DNA from: Terana coerulea | Lineage: Eukaryota > Basidiomycota > Agaricomycetes > Polyporales > Phanerochaetaceae | DNA: 64,000 nt | Assembly: GCA_024811115.1 (NCBI GenBank) | Contig: JAKOGH010000261.1 | Coordinates: 292,890-356,889 of the forward strand | Direction of reading: 5' to 3' | In this document: piece after piece, positions 11,265-24,178 of the stretch | Layout of the letters: each line of letters starts with the position of its first letter | Position numbering within the stretch: the first letter of the stretch is position 1 | Translations under genes and position numbers: made by a program | Notes under the pieces: model-generated | The model's input: only the letters and a program-made list of their open reading frames with translations | Databases searched by the model: none | Told to the model about the DNA's origin: nothing

Positions 11265-14200
11265 CTACTTCTTACTGTCCTTGGCGTCCTTAGTGTCGAA
11301 GTCATCAGCAACCCATGAACTAGACAACGAGAATGGCTTGGGGCTGCCTTCTTCCTTCTTCGCCCTCACATCCGGTGATATGGTCTTCATCGGAATGACT
11401 CCCGGAAGCGGTCCCCAACTGAACCCTGACGGAGGTGGCGGATTGGTCGCTGACGCTGCACCCGGAGACTTCTTCAGTTGCGCAGACTTCTGATGTTTCG
11501 GCTCACGATGACGCGAACCGTGAGGGACGCTGGGAGTAGGCGAACCCGGAGACTCTGGGGACTGGAAGCTGGGCATGCTCCAGGGTTGCATCGGCGTTTT
11601 CGGTAGCTGGATGTTGGCAGCTGGGGGACCTGCCGCGAACGAGGAGTCGCCAGCGAACGAGTTCTCTCTCTTCTTCTCGGGACTCATGAACTCCAAAAGC
11701 GGCGCCGGTGCTTCCACTGCTTGCATGTTGAGCCGAGACTCCTGCCTTGCACGCAGTAGGGCACCCTTCAGCTTCTGGGCAGCTCGCTCGGCATTTAGAG
11801 CCGCCGCTGTTGTTGCCGCCACGCTGGGAGTGACCTCCGTGTTGCGCTTGCTCGGACTCGACCGGAAGTCAAGAGCCGTTCGCTTGTTCTGCGCACTCTT
11901 GAGGTCAAGCTTTGCCATCCGCTGTGTGAGCCGGGCTACATCATCTTTTTGCTGTTCTATGGCAATGTCGATGTTGCGGTATGTACGGCTGATGGTATCC
12001 AATGAAGGAGCTCTGGGGTCCAGGTAAGTGACTGTTGACCCAGACGCGCATAACGTAACCTTCGTCGTACCTGAGACCCGCTTTACCCATCTTGAGTTGG
12101 CTAAGCCTCTTCTTGGAAGCACTCAGATGGTCTTCCAGCTTCTGAACCCTGTCGCGAAGAGTCTACATCTCACATCAGCCCAGCGCCCGGCGAAATTAAA
12201 GAAAGACTCACGTGGATTCCCCTGCGAAGCTGCTGCTGAGTCTCCAGGTGTTCTGGCCCCAGCGTCCGCGCCCCTTCAGCATCTTGGCAAAATCGGCATC
12301 ATTCTTCGCCTTGCTGAAACGCACTATCTCCTCCTTGCGCATAGTAGCTGTAGATAGTGGCTTGAGCAATTCAAACCTCGCGCTCGGAGGGATGATGACG
12401 CTCACCTTTCAGCATTGCAGTTTCCAACTCACGAAGCGCCTTTGAGTAGCTGGATCTGACGTCCTTCAGACTTGCGACATCCTTCTCCAGCGATTTCAGA
12501 AGCACGCTGAACTCCACAGCGTCTGCGACACCGAACTTGTCTGGTTTAGTCAAATCAGCCTTCGTCCGACTGATTTTCTTCGGTTGGTAGTTGGCCGTCC
12601 TCTTGGCGGGCACTTGGCTTGCAAGCTGAGCCAGCTGGAGAGATGTTTCGTCAGCATGAAAACACAGAAGTCAAAGGCTAAGCTACATACGCCCGCTAAA
12701 TCTCGTGTCATATTGAGACATAGCTGGATGGTCTCCTTCTGCATTCCATCCTCTAAGCTTGCCAATGGATCAGGGGCCCGTTGAGGTGAAACCTGAGTTC
12801 CAGCTGCAGGTGCGGCAGGAGCCGACGGCTTGACCGGAGTGGCGGGGCTGCACCGAACAAGGTGCCGGCGGCCGGCGCCGCGGTGGGTTGGCCGAAGAAT
12901 GAAGGAGTAGCAGGAGCAGGAGTAGCGGTGGGCGGCGACTTTCCGAACAGCGGCCCAGAGGCCGGTACTGCCGGAGGCGTCGCCGGCAGAGCTGGGGCCT
13001 TCATACCAAACAGTCCTCCAGAAGGCAGCGGCGGTAGGTTGAGCGGTGGTGGCGTAGGCGCAGGGTTTGCGCCGAAGAGTCCACCCGCAGGCGGTGTACC
13101 AGGTTTTGTGCCGAAAAACCCGCCCGCCGGAGGAGGGGTAGGCTTTTGGCCAAACAAACCCGCCCGATGGGAAAGTTGGCGGCGTGCTGGACGATCCAGC
13201 TGCCGGCGGAGTAGTCGTGGTGGGTGTTGCGCTCAGCGGAGAACTGAACACCGATGCTGCCTTCGGGACGGGAGCCTGAACCCCTGAGCCGGGCGGTTTG
13301 ATTGGCGTGCTACTGGCAGGCGGAGCGAAGAAACTGGAGGAGGATGGTGCAGGGGAGGGCGTGAGCGTGAAGGGAGCTGGTTTAGGCACCGGGGGAGGCG
13401 GTCCAAACATTGACGAGAGTGGTGGTGTCTTTGGTCTACCCTTGGATGGCGCCGGCTCTTCAGACGTCGGACTGGGGGTTGCCTGAGCAGAGGCAGGTTT
13501 AGGAAGCGAAGGTGTGCCAGTGCTCGCTTCAGCTGGGACCGGAGACTTTGAAGGGAGCGGCAACTTCTCAGTAGTATCGTCGTCGCTGCCTGCGACAACC
13601 GGGGCACTTGCCAAAGGCGAGCTCCTTGTTGGACGTGTAGATGGCCGTGTTGTGCCAAATGGCGATGGAGTTGGTGCCAACGAAGCGCTAATGGGAACTG
13701 GGGAAGCGACGTCGGGTGGAGAGGTCCCCTTTCCTGATGGGGCTTCGTCCTCCTTGTCGCTTGCGGCTGGTGACGGAGCCTTAGACTTGACAGGACTATC
13801 TGGAGGGGTTGACGAAACGAGGTGTATGGTTGGGCCTTCAGCTGGTGGAAGCTGGACGACTTCGGGGCTTCCGGGCAGCGCCAAGCCAGACCGTTTCTTC
13901 GCAGGCTTCGCTTGCTCTTCCCCAACATCCTCCTCGTCGTCCTCATCCTCTGGCTCTTCCTCCTCTTCGTCTTCTTCCTCTTCGTCGCCCCGAGGAAGAT
14001 ACTCAGAGCCTTCGTCACTGAATGTTTCGGATATAAAAGATGAAGCATCATCATCATCATCGTCGTCATGATCTTCATCGTCTTCCTCCCCTTCGCCTTC
14101 GGAGTCTGTAGCGCGAGTAGCCTTGGCGAGTGCCTTGCCCTTCTTCGGCGAGCCTATGTAACCATGATTAATGTTGCAGCTATCGACGAGCACGCTAAGA

Positions 14201-17200
14201 AAAACGTACCTTCCGTAGATGGAGCCTTATCCTTCCTATCCAAAGGAACCCCAAAGACCGACGTCCGCTTGGACAGCTCGGCGTCTGTGGGTAAGGGTGG
14301 TGGCTTGCTAAACACTGAGACTGGTGTCTTCGAGGTCTCCGGTTCCTTCTTCGCCGCATCAGTGTTGCTTCGTAATAGCTCTCCGAACGGTTTCTTCTCG
14401 CCACTTGCGAAAGATCCGAAGCCGCCAGAGCCCGTAAATGCGCTGAAGCCTTGCGCGCTTGCGCTATTGCTGCCCAGCCCAGAGAACGCCGACTGGCCAA
14501 AGGCAGGCTGTGCGCCAAATGGAGACGGTGTCGAGGGAGCGCCAAAGGGCGACTTGGCCTCGGTGCTGGGAGATGCGGTAGATGAAGCACCAAATGAGGA
14601 GGTAGCACCGAATACGGGTTTCGAGGAGCCTGCTGCTGTGGTACTTGGAGGAGTAGGAGTGGCTGGAGAAGCCGAGAGAGCTGGTGGTGCGCTGCCGAAG
14701 GCACTAGTGGTAGTTGGTGTTTTCGGAGGGTTGAAGAATGGCGACGATGACGGAGTCGTCGACCCAAAGGCACCAAAGCCAGAATCCAGCTTGCTAAAGG
14801 GCGACGGGGTGGAAGTCAGCCCAGCAAAAGCGCCGGTACTGGGACCTGGGGCACTACTCGTGAAAGGTGAGGCGGCGGGTGTGGTCGTCGCAGGACTTGG
14901 AGTGCTTGGGCTGCCGAAGGCGGACGTCGTTTTCGCGGGCGTGGATGGCTGCGCATTACCGAATACAGACGGCGTTGTAGCAGGAGTATCTACGGGTTTC
15001 TCTGCATCGATCTTCTTGTTTCCTTCATCGCTCAGTGAACCCTCAGCAGGTTTTGCTTCAGTCGGCTTCGCTGGCAAACCAAAGGCCGACGTCCCGCTTG
15101 ATGCAAAGGCTGCAAATCCGCCGGAGCTACCTGGAGACTTGAAAGGGGAGGCTTCAGCGGGTTTCGACTCCCCAGACGCTGGCTGTGCGGTTGTACCGAA
15201 TGCTGACGTTCCTCCTGAGGCAAAGCCCGCAAAACCTCCACCTGAACTAGTCGCAGAAGAACCAAAGCCAGATGAAGGAGAAGATGACGCAAACGACGAC
15301 TGGCCGAATGAAGATTGGCCGAAGGCAGATTGGCCAAATGCTGGCTTACTGCCGAAGCTCGTCTGGCCAAACGCTGACGACGACGAGGCAGGTTGCGGGG
15401 TGGAGAAGCCTGAGCTTCCGAAGGCAGGTGAAGCCGACGCAGTTGTCGCGCTTGAACCGGCACTGGGTGTAGGCGTTGAGCTTGACCCAAAGGGTGATGG
15501 TGATGACCCGCCAAATGCACCGAAGCCAGTCGCAGGCTTGAGGACGCTGCCAAACGAGCTGCCGGAGCCGAAGGTAGATGTTTGGTTGGTTGCAGGTGGT
15601 GTTGTGGGTGTGCCAAACGATCCAAACATTCCAGATGTACCGGTGGGCTTGTTGTCCCGAGGCTCCGACGTGTCACCAGAGCCCCCAGAGATAATCCACC
15701 GAAACCTGAATCAGCGCCGGTGTCCGTGGCCATGGTGTCCTCAGCTGTGGACATCTGCGACTGGGATGCTGAGATTGCCATTGGGGATGCCAACGCAGGG
15801 CTGGTCGGTGTTGGTGGAGCCAGACTACTCGAGCCGAAAGCGGATTGGCCGAACTTCGCGGTCCCACCAGAAGCGAATTGTCCAAAGCCTGCGTTGCTCG
15901 ACGGGGAGGATGTAGATCCAAATGTAGGTGGAGACGCCACAGTCGCCCCAAAGGGGGAAGGCTGCCCAAAAGCCGACGGCTTGCCAAAAGCTGTCTGGCC
16001 GAACGCTGAGGGAGCACTCGTTTGTCCAAATGGCGACGAAGAAGGTGACTTGCTCGGTGGCGACGCAGCTGGCTGGGCAAAGGGGCTTGGTTTGGGTGTC
16101 TCGGCCGCAGCGGGCTTGTCATCCATGTCGACTGTTTCCATGCTGTCGCTTGTGGTCTTCTCCACCGCTATACTGGGAGTGACCATTCCAGGACAGCGCT
16201 TGCCTTGGGTGTTGATGACATTCCACCCGACCAGCGTTCCATCGCTTGCATATGCATACAGGACTGGCTGGGGTGGTAGCTCCTGGTCCTCCCCGGAAGC
16301 TGTCTTATGACTGTACGGGGCCGCACTGGTAAGATCAAAGCAAAGACCAAGTAGAACTGTATCGTTCATATCCTGGTCGAGTGGCACAGTCGGCGTAGAC
16401 GTCTCCTCGAGAGTGAAGTTCGTCCAAGAATCCTTTCCATCTTCTCCAGTAACGAGCCCTATGAGGCCGATATCAGACGACGTACTGTCACCAGCGAAGG
16501 AAAGTATCTTCGTAGGTTCCCATTGTCGCAGCATGGTAGTGAAACGTCCTGGAGGACGCAAGCCGGGGAACGGCAAGTACGGTGCGGCAAGTTTTACTTC
16601 AGTGACCGTTGATGCTTTGCTGTCCAGAGACATGATAATATGTGTTTGTTCGGATTCAGGGGTCAATTCGCCTTGTGGGCTGTAAACGCAGTAGAATTCC
16701 GTGATGGGCAACCAAAACATGGCAATGGCGCTCTGAGACGATACAGATGTAGGAGGCGGCACCTTCATCTTCACTTTCGATGTGTCATCAGGGGAATAGG
16801 TAGCAATCGCACCGTCCTGCGTTGCAATAGCCAATTGCTTGCCTTTCGGCGACCAAGATACTGTGTATGTCAAGTTAGTGTCGCTAATGTTGCTACAACT
16901 GCTGAAGTCAATCTACTTACTGGAGGCGGGAGAAGTCTTCGGGGTTCCACCACTTTGCCACCCTCCTACGGTTTGCAGTTTCTGCACGTCCAATAATTCC
17001 ACTTGTAAGGCGTCGGCGGGACCACCTGGTCCGTACAGTACAGCCACGAGGTCGGCGAGGTCTCCAGGATTTGGGCATATATCCCGGGGGGCGGTACCGG
17101 TGGACGACGGAAATATGGATAGAGGCTTGAGATCATCCGTTCCCGGGGAAGAAAATGCTACGGTGTCATATACAACTATTCCTCCCTGAACCAGACCAAC

Positions 17201-17695
17201 TAGGAGCCTAGAGTCATGGGCGGCGAAGCGTAATACATTCGGCTGTCCAGACAGCGGTAGGGTACGCCTTGGAGTGAATGGAATGGTTGATTCAGATCCG
17301 GGGACGTGAACGCCCCACGCAGGTCAGCGAGACCGGAGATGACAATGCCTAATATATGAGTTTTAATTACAAGGGCGTGGATTACGACGCGTAAAACGTA
17401 CTGTGGCCACCACTGGACGAGTATGTCGCAGCTGCGAAACATCCTATTGCGTTTGCTGTAGCAAAAGGACACCCCGACCGGGTAGCGTGTCAAGCTTGAG
17501 AGCCTCTGGGGATAATTGGACGCGTGCCCGCTTATTCAAGAGACGGAGGGCAAGAAACTAATTACAAACATGAGCACTAAAGAAGTTAGCAGACATATAT
17601 ATGACACGTACCTCTGCCTCTTTGTCCTCCGCCTCCTTCTCAGACCTCTTCAGCTGTTGGGAAGACCCGGGCTGTATGCGGTTCACGTTCAGCAT
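11265..17695 (-). CDS. NUP159: Nucleoporin Nup159/Nup214-type (multiple frameshifts)
   Basis: Large FG nucleoporin of the cytoplasmic face of the nuclear pore, where the family recruits the mRNA-export helicase Dbp5. Order from the N-terminus: a beta-propeller (17695 to about 16200; FLALRLLNKRARV, VLRFAAHDSRLLVG, YTVSWSPKGKQLAIA, GLCFDLT); an FG/PFG repeat block (about 16100-14200; many SAFG, SPFG, FGQ units); an acidic stretch (about 14130-13920; long D/E runs); a Pro/Ser-rich region; a second repeat block of GG(L/F)FG units (13160-12870); and a C-terminal coiled-coil region with IEQQKDDVARLTQRMAKLDL and LNAERAAQKLKGALLRAR. Frame breaks are seen at 17472-17475, 17298-17299, 15682-15686, 13156-13158 and 12844-12847, each removable by one base. 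The start at 17695 is the first Met upstream of the conserved LRLLNK motif. Propeller identity is strong; exact exon ends in the repeats are uncertain. Confidence 0.82.
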
Positions 17696-18086
17696 GACTT
17701 GCGGGCGCGTGTGATTGCCCGTGGCGGTTTGGCCAACTTCGGTCTTTCAAAGGCAGAGAAGTAGCGTGATATGTCGTGTTGGTCGTCAGTTAAAGCCGTG
17801 CGAGACGTGGGAGATGTGGTGTGGGCACCTGCCAGCCCTTCCAGGTTGTGGTTGAGGTCAGAGCGCGGACGCTGGAGGTGACGCGCCTGAATTTCACGTT
17901 GACGGAACCGACAATTGACCAAAACGTTCACCCTGGCGCTCTTTCACTGTGCAACGGACACCCTGCCATCTCGTTCACTCTCTGCTAGGCCGGTGACTTA
18001 CACATGCTCTGGATTTAATGTCTATGTAATAGCGACTCTGTGCGGGATCTCGTCTCCAAACACGCCCAGCCTGCGCACACGCCACG
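17696..18086. promoter_or_regulatory. Divergent intergenic region (NUP159 / 5-phosphatase)
   Basis: The 391 bp between two divergent start codons must hold both promoters and 5' UTRs. No unambiguous TATA box stands out. Inferred from gene orientation. Confidence 0.5.
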
Positions 18087-21000
18087 ATGTCAGCTCCAGG
18101 TCCGTCGACCAGAACGGAGGACTTCCTACTACCGAATCCTCAGCCTCATGCACAGCAGCGGCCAGGCATGTACCTTCATGGTGTCACGAAACCATTCATT
18201 GAACCATTTTGCGGTCGCTAGGTGTAATGACTCGCTTACACAATCTATTCCCCTCTCATGATCACGCAGAGGCACTCGACTCTCCCAAGGCTGAAGGATC
18301 GCGGGAGTCCCTCCACGAAAGAAGCCCAAGCCCCCACCGCAATTCATAAAGGTCCGAATGGTCACTTGGAACATGCATGATTCTCTACCGAAGGTGTGCA
18401 AATATCTTCTCACACCTAGAGCGTTACATTAAGTACGCGGTATAGGGGGATCTTGAAGAGCTTCTTGGAGGCATTCACGCGGATTCGGTCGTGTCGTCTG
18501 CCTCTGGCTCACTTCCTAACTTCCCGGACAACGGCGAACACCCTTTTCACTTGATCGTCGTGTGAGTGCTGGGCTGTTTGATGCGGACGTCTTGTTCACG
18601 TTCGATGATTAGTGCAGGCCAGGAGTGCCCAAGTCTCACAGGTACGCCCCCGTCGGGAAATTTTGATTTTGCAGCTCAACTATGTATCAGGCCTGCCCTT
18701 GTCACTTGGTGCTGGCTTCAAGCTCAAGGATAAAGATCGAGATAAGAGCAAAGAGAAGGAGAGGGAGAAAGACCTCCCAGAACGGCCCTCAAGTATTCAA
18801 GGCCTAGAAGTTCCTGGGAGGGATAAAGAGCCAGACCTTGAGGAGAAGCCGCGTGCGCGTACTCGCCATAGGTCCCTTCGGCATCTTTCGGCGCACGGTC
18901 GACATAGTCATGAAGAAGCGTCCTCAGCACCTGGGTCGTCACACGACCACCATGCACCATATGGATGGACATCCATGCTGGAGGATTGGTATGTCAATGG
19001 TGGTCCTGACCCTGGGCATGTAACATCCCCGACGCCAGTACCTTTGCAAGACGGGCAAAGCACCTCTGCATATCTGGACGATACTGATGTTGCACTATCC
19101 GCCAAGGCTAAATCGACGGGAGATCTCAATGCTCGTATAAGTTCACATCACAAGGGCCCATACGAGCTTTTAGTGAAGGAGCGTATGATGGGGCTATACC
19201 TCGCAGTATTCATTCATCGCGACATTGCGGACCTTGTTAAAGGTGAGCTTTCCTTCCTTCTGCAAGACAAATATAATTTACCTTTAGGACAGGGACTTCA
19301 AAATCTGCTGTGACAGCTGGCCTAATTGGTGGAAGGGTTGGCAACAAGGGCGGTGTTGGAATCAGCCTCAACCTTAATGGCACAACGTTCCTATTCATCA
19401 ACGCGCATTTAGCTGGTAAGGTGTCGCGAGGCGTAAGCTTCTCTTCGCTAATCCTGATGTTCTTTAGCGCACGAGGGTAAAGTCCACCACCGAATAGCGA
19501 ACTACAACAAAATCAAGGTAAGGATCCCCTGTTCTAGGCTTTACATACCTCAACTATCGTGTAGAGTGAGCTAAATGTCGACGACTACCTATCTGCCGAT
19601 GATCCTCGGGTGATGGAGGAAGGTAAGGCAGCTAATTGAATGTTTAGAAGGTCGCAGCTCATACCGAAGTTGCAGATATCACGGACCGCTTTGACTTCGC
19701 CTTTCTGTGCGGTGATCTCAACTTCCGTCTCGACATCACTCGGTTACACGCGGATTGGTTGATCTCAAGACGAGGTGAGTACACCTATTTATGCATTTGC
19801 ACGGTTTAACTTATGACATTTTTGCAGAGTACGAGCAAGCTCTGGCTTTCGATCAGCTACGTAAGGTAATGCAGGACAAGGTGGCCTTTGTCGGCTTCAA
19901 GGAGGCCGAGATTGACTTCGCCCCTACATTCAAATACGACGTACTGCGTTACAAGCGTAGCAAGCACAGATCTAAGCGGATATCTAGGCATTCGCCGACG
20001 GTCGACACACCTACCCACGAGAAGCTGCTTACGGAGATCGACGAGACATGTGCCTCGGTGCCTTCAGAGACACCAGCCATCGGCGTTACGGACGATGACC
20101 GAAGCGAGGACGAGGAAGAATACAACGGCGAATCAGCGTCTCTTGCCTCCACCGCATGTACCTCCAAGTACACTGACGCCGATGAGACAGAAGTGGACGA
20201 CTACTTCTACGGCGCTGCATCTCCGCGAGCGGGCCACAGCGCAGGGATCCTCGTAACCAAAGCCGTGGCCTCCCACGCCGTGCACAAAGCGAAAGCCAAG
20301 TGGATATCCCTCCTCCAATCTGCCTCGCCGTCACCGAGCACACCTCTCTTCAAACGATTGAAACACAAGCGCAATCAGCACAGCCAGGATGCCACAGCCA
20401 GTCCATACCCAGAGTCTCTTCCATCCCCTTTCTTACCGTCGCCGCCACTCACATCGTCGTTCCCTAATACCCCCACACCTGAGTTCAAGACACTCACATT
20501 CCCTGCGACACCTGTGCAGGAGGTACCAGGTGACGTCCTGAACGATAAATTGCTGATGCCACCCGCGAAGGTGGAAGTCAGCAAATCGAGCATCCCGATA
20601 GCGACAAGGCCGACATTGACCAAATCAACGGACAGGGTTGACCTGCAGCAAGAGAATGAAGAAGAAATCATGGGGTTTACGACACTTCACACAAACGTCG
20701 AGTGCCCAGTTGGTATGTATACTTTATGCTTGTTGTGCTCAGTCCACTCACAAACATTATAGGTGCGATCGTATCTTGTGGAAATCAAACTTGGAGCCTG
20801 ATCCCGACGAGGAAGAGGAAGAAGAGCCAGTGCCACCCCCGCTTCCACCGCGAAATCGTACCCGCAATTTCTTCAGCGCTTTCTCGCGTTCCCGCAGAGA
20901 ATCTGCGACCTCTGCCGAAGCCGCCCCTCCGCTCCTGCTAACATCCGACAGCCCGCGCGACTCCCCGCAGACACCTGATAGCCCAGAGTTCTCGCTCGAC

Positions 21001-21492
21001 CCCGTACCGACTCCCCGGCCGGACTTCGCGAGCAGACTGCGGCACTTCGCGTCCGCCGATCACATCCCCCTGCCCGACAAGCCGCAAAGCGTCCGGTCGA
21101 AGACTCATCTACCTGTCCTGGAGCGTCCTCGCGAGCGCCAGGTCTCGCTGCACGCGCAGGTTACGCCCGGGTACCGCTCGCTCTTGACACCTCACTACCA
21201 ATCCGACACCCCGCTATCCGACGTTCCGCCCCCAGTGCCCCCGAAGGACGGGTTGCCGCACTTGCCGCCGACAACATCGCTGTGGAAGAGTTTCCATTTC
21301 CTCCCGTTCCTCCGTGACTCCCCGCAGGTGGTGGAACGCCCGCCGACCCCTGAGACGCCGCCACCGCCAGAGCCGCGCAAAGGAGATGTCGTTTGCTTGG
21401 GCTATAACACATTGGACGACCGGCAGATGCGCCGGCTGGAAGGGAAGAGTGACCATCGACCTGTCATCGGAGCATATGCTTTGTATATTTGA
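18087..21492 (+). CDS. Inositol-polyphosphate 5-phosphatase with split catalytic domain (one frameshift)
   Basis: Endonuclease/exonuclease/phosphatase-fold enzyme that removes the 5-phosphate of phosphoinositides or inositol phosphates at membranes. Motifs in order: VRMVTWNMHDSLP, AGQECPSLTG, GGRVGNKGGVGIS, NAHLAAHEGKVHHR, FLCGDLNFRLDI, FAPTFKYD, VPSWCDRILWK and, at the very end, SDHRPVIGAY. These cover the catalytic Asn/Glu/Asp/His set of the family. Low-complexity inserts interrupt the domain in three places: a Lys/Glu-rich insert after GAGFKLK, about 240 residues between FKYD and YDTS, and about 200 acidic/Pro-rich residues between CDRILWK and SDHRP. Several introns of 45-60 nt are present. 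The A-run at 20665-20667 lacks one base, needed to pass from ENEEE into GVYDTSHKRRVPSW. It diverges from NUP159. Confidence 0.85.
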
Positions 21493-21712
21493 AGTCTATG
21501 GACTTGCCATTATTTTAGACACCATAGAGTGGACCTTGCATATAATGTACTACTCCTTTATTTTTTGCATATACTTGGGCCTTACCTGACATAATTTACG
21601 AATTCGTTCAACCTCCGTGTTGTGCTCTCAATGATCGCTGCCGAACGTTACAATGTGGTCATGAAGACGCGTAATGACGGTACATGATGAACGTAGCAGG
21701 TAAGGTAGCAGT

Positions 21713-22247
21713 TCATCCGGAGATGGTGACCTCGACCTCGACACCGGGCTCCAAGCTAATGGAGGTCTGTCATATCCATTAGTTTTTTTGGACGTGCTGC
21801 TCATGAACAATCTACTCACAATCTGCTTGACGATCTCGCTGGAGGAGTGCAGGTCAATGAGGCGCTTGTGGATCTTGAGCTCGTAGCGATCCCAGGTCTT
21901 GGAACCCTCACCGCAAGGCTATAGTTTGATGTAGTTAGAAGTGGGATAATGTGTTGATTTGTAGAAATACTTACAGTCTTACGGGTGGTGATCTTGAGGA
22001 CCTTCGTGGGGAGACGGACGGGGCCCTTGACACGGAGCTGCTTGTCCTTGGCACGGTTGATCAAGTCGTTGGAGACTATGCAGCATCGTCAGTATATATT
22101 ATGGTCACCAGAAAAGTAGCACTCACACTTCTCCAAGTTCTTGACGTTGCTGCTCGTGAGGGTAATACGGATCTTGTGGATCTTGGCAGCGGGGACGGGG
22201 GCGCCCGTGGCATCGTATTCCTTTTCACCCTTAGCGACGTAACTCAT
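21713..22247 (-). CDS. RPS20: 40S ribosomal protein S20 (uS10)
   Basis: Small-subunit ribosomal protein of the head domain. The sequence reads [69 protein letters not shown], and ends [17 protein letters not shown], matching uS10 end to end at about 120 residues. At least three introns interrupt it, as is usual for ribosomal-protein genes in basidiomycetes. A pyrimidine-rich tract and an AG just before the ATG (22245-22247) suggest a further intron in the 5' UTR. No frame break was found. Confidence 0.93.
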
Positions 22248-22483
22248 CCTGGATCTTCTGGAGAGTCAGATGGTGACTGTAGGGAAACGTTGAGACGGGT
22301 GAATTCATGGGAAGCGCAGATAATACGAACCTGAGGGCGGTGGTGGTTGGTGTGGACGAAGGAAAATTAGAGTTCACATGTTTCGTCCCGTTCGGCTGGC
22401 ACCGAGCGCCCGCAGCGCGCTTCGGTTCCTGAAGGTGCGGAGCGCCGGCCGCCCTCTTTGAGTCTTTACCGCAAGCAGCCGCC
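22248..22483. promoter_or_regulatory. Divergent intergenic region (RPS20 / CWC16 gene)
   Basis: Only 236 bp separate the two start codons, so the promoters overlap or are shared, and the RPS20 5' UTR with a possible intron lies inside it. Inferred from orientation and spacing. Confidence 0.5.
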
Positions 22484-23671
22484 ATGCAAGGTGAGTGCTT
22501 GATACACGGACGAAGGTTTTGAAGCGCAGCTGACATTCTGTTTGTAGGCTTTAACAAATATTACCCACCGGACTATGACGGGGACAAGCACAAGAGTCTG
22601 AATGCCTATCGAGGTGAGCCTATCGACTTTGTGCCGACTTGTACTACTTCATAGCACACTTAGACGAATTGTAGGCAAGCACGCACTCGGGGATAGGGCG
22701 AGGAAGTTAGACCAAGGAATCTTGATAACTCGTTTTGAACTGCCATTCAATATTTGGTGGTACGTCAACCTTCCTGCCACCGCGCATTCATCGCATAATC
22801 TATTCGTAGTGGGACATGCAACAACCACATCGGCATGGGCGTGCGTTACAACGCGGAAAAGAAGAAAATAGGAAACTATTATAGCACCGCAATATACTCG
22901 TTCAGATGCAAATGTCATCTGTGCGACGGATGGTTTGAAATCCAGACGGACCCCAAGGTATGACGTTGTTTGTGTGTTGTCTGGGTTCACTGGTCTGACG
23001 AGGCCTAGAACACCAGATATGTTGTAACATCTGGTGCGAGGCAGAAGGATGAAGAATGGGACCCAGAAGAGAATGGAGGTTTTGCGGTCCATGGCACGTC
23101 TCATTTGCCCTGGTTAGCTTTACGATACTGACTTAGACATATAGACAATGATCCTAACAAAGATCCTGTTGACCCACTTGCTGCCCTTGAGAAGTCAACA
23201 GATGCACAGAACCATATGAACAAAGTCGCAGTCCCTCGCGTAGAAGCCTTACAGGAGCTGGCCGACCATTACGGCTCAGATCCATACAGCCTCTCCCTGA
23301 AAGCCCGCAGACGATTTCGGGAGGAGAAGAAGGTGGAGAAAGAGAAGGCGGCTGCAGATGAAGCCGTGAAGAGCCGCTATGGCCTACCGGAAGAACTGGT
23401 TCTCACAGCTGAGACCTCGGAGACTCGTGATCAAGACAAAGAGGATTGGCTGAAGGCTAAGGGCGAACTGGCCGAGAGGGAAAGTGCGAAGCGGCGCAGG
23501 ATTGAAACAGTTGGGATTATCCCTCGCAGCCTCCCGAAATCCAGCATGAGGTCAGCATCTGGCTCGAGTGTGTCGGGCCGTCAACCCAGTGCCGCCGAGT
23601 TGCTACGAGCCCGCATACTTGGAAACACTGCCCGAAGAAAACCCGGAAATTCCCTCTCTTCAAAGCGTTGA
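22484..23671 (+). CDS. saf4: CWC16-family splicing factor (CCDC130/YJU2B, Saf4-like)
   Basis: Predicted nuclear spliceosome-associated zinc protein. MQGFNKYYPPDYDGDKHKSLN is the family start. It is followed by KHALGDRARKLDQGILITRFELP, the zinc-binding pairs IWCGTC and FRCKCHLC, and GMGVRYNAEKKKIGNYY. The C-terminal half is charged and helical (RRRFREEKKVEKEKAAA) and ends in a basic tail, LARRKPGN-like. The start of KYYPPD without the YJU2-type GRY extension points to the CCDC130/Saf4 branch. Introns: one after MQG, one within the first Cys codon, and one at about 23094-23144 that is best read as GC-AG. No frame break was found. Confidence 0.88.
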
Positions 23672-24178
23672 AACCTTCAGGTTTATCTGGGAAAGTACGT
23701 GTATGGATCTCTGTAATTGTCCTTCGCTGTAGTTGTACTTGTCTGGAATTCGCTGATATACTTATTACCTTGCTTGTCGAGGTCTCTCTGCTATGCGAAA
23801 TACCGTGGGAAAGCAACCCTCAACTCACCGGACTTTGCCGTGATTGCATCATGCTACGCGTAACAGTCACCAAAGTTACTACAATTTCCAGCTTCACCTC
23901 AGGGTTGCCTCAAGGACAAGCAAAGGTTGCTGCCGCGCAAGCGGCGCTTCACGAGTTTGCATCTAACTTGCAATTTAGATAATATTAGATTCGGCGCTCG
24001 TGCTGTCCTGTCAATTACGTCCCGGCGCGTCTGCTTGATCTCCTGTGTTCCGTCTCGCCGCGACCAACGTCACCCTCGCCTCGTTCCCAACCATCCTGTA
24101 CGACCATCCCCACCTTTCTCGCTTCATCTGTAAAACTTGCTTGTTATAACCCCTCGCTTACTTTCCGTTGTACTCTAC
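23672..24178. other. Intergenic region upstream of CWH43
   Basis: About 500 bp between two co-oriented genes. It contains the 3' end of the splicing-factor gene and a pyrimidine-rich stretch (about 24090-24160) before the CWH43 start, as expected for a promoter/5' UTR. Nothing else is recognised. Confidence 0.5.

Noticed and set aside
14068..15915. 615-codon plus-strand ORF, and similar long ones at 13514-14071 and 15582-16310
   Set aside because: They are antisense to the repetitive FG and acidic parts of NUP159. The repeats keep the opposite strand free of stops; there is no independent motif.
14000..16100. Regular short DNA repeats resembling an array
   Set aside because: They are codon-level FG/PFG repeats of a nucleoporin, not direct repeats with unique spacers; CRISPR is not expected in a fungus.
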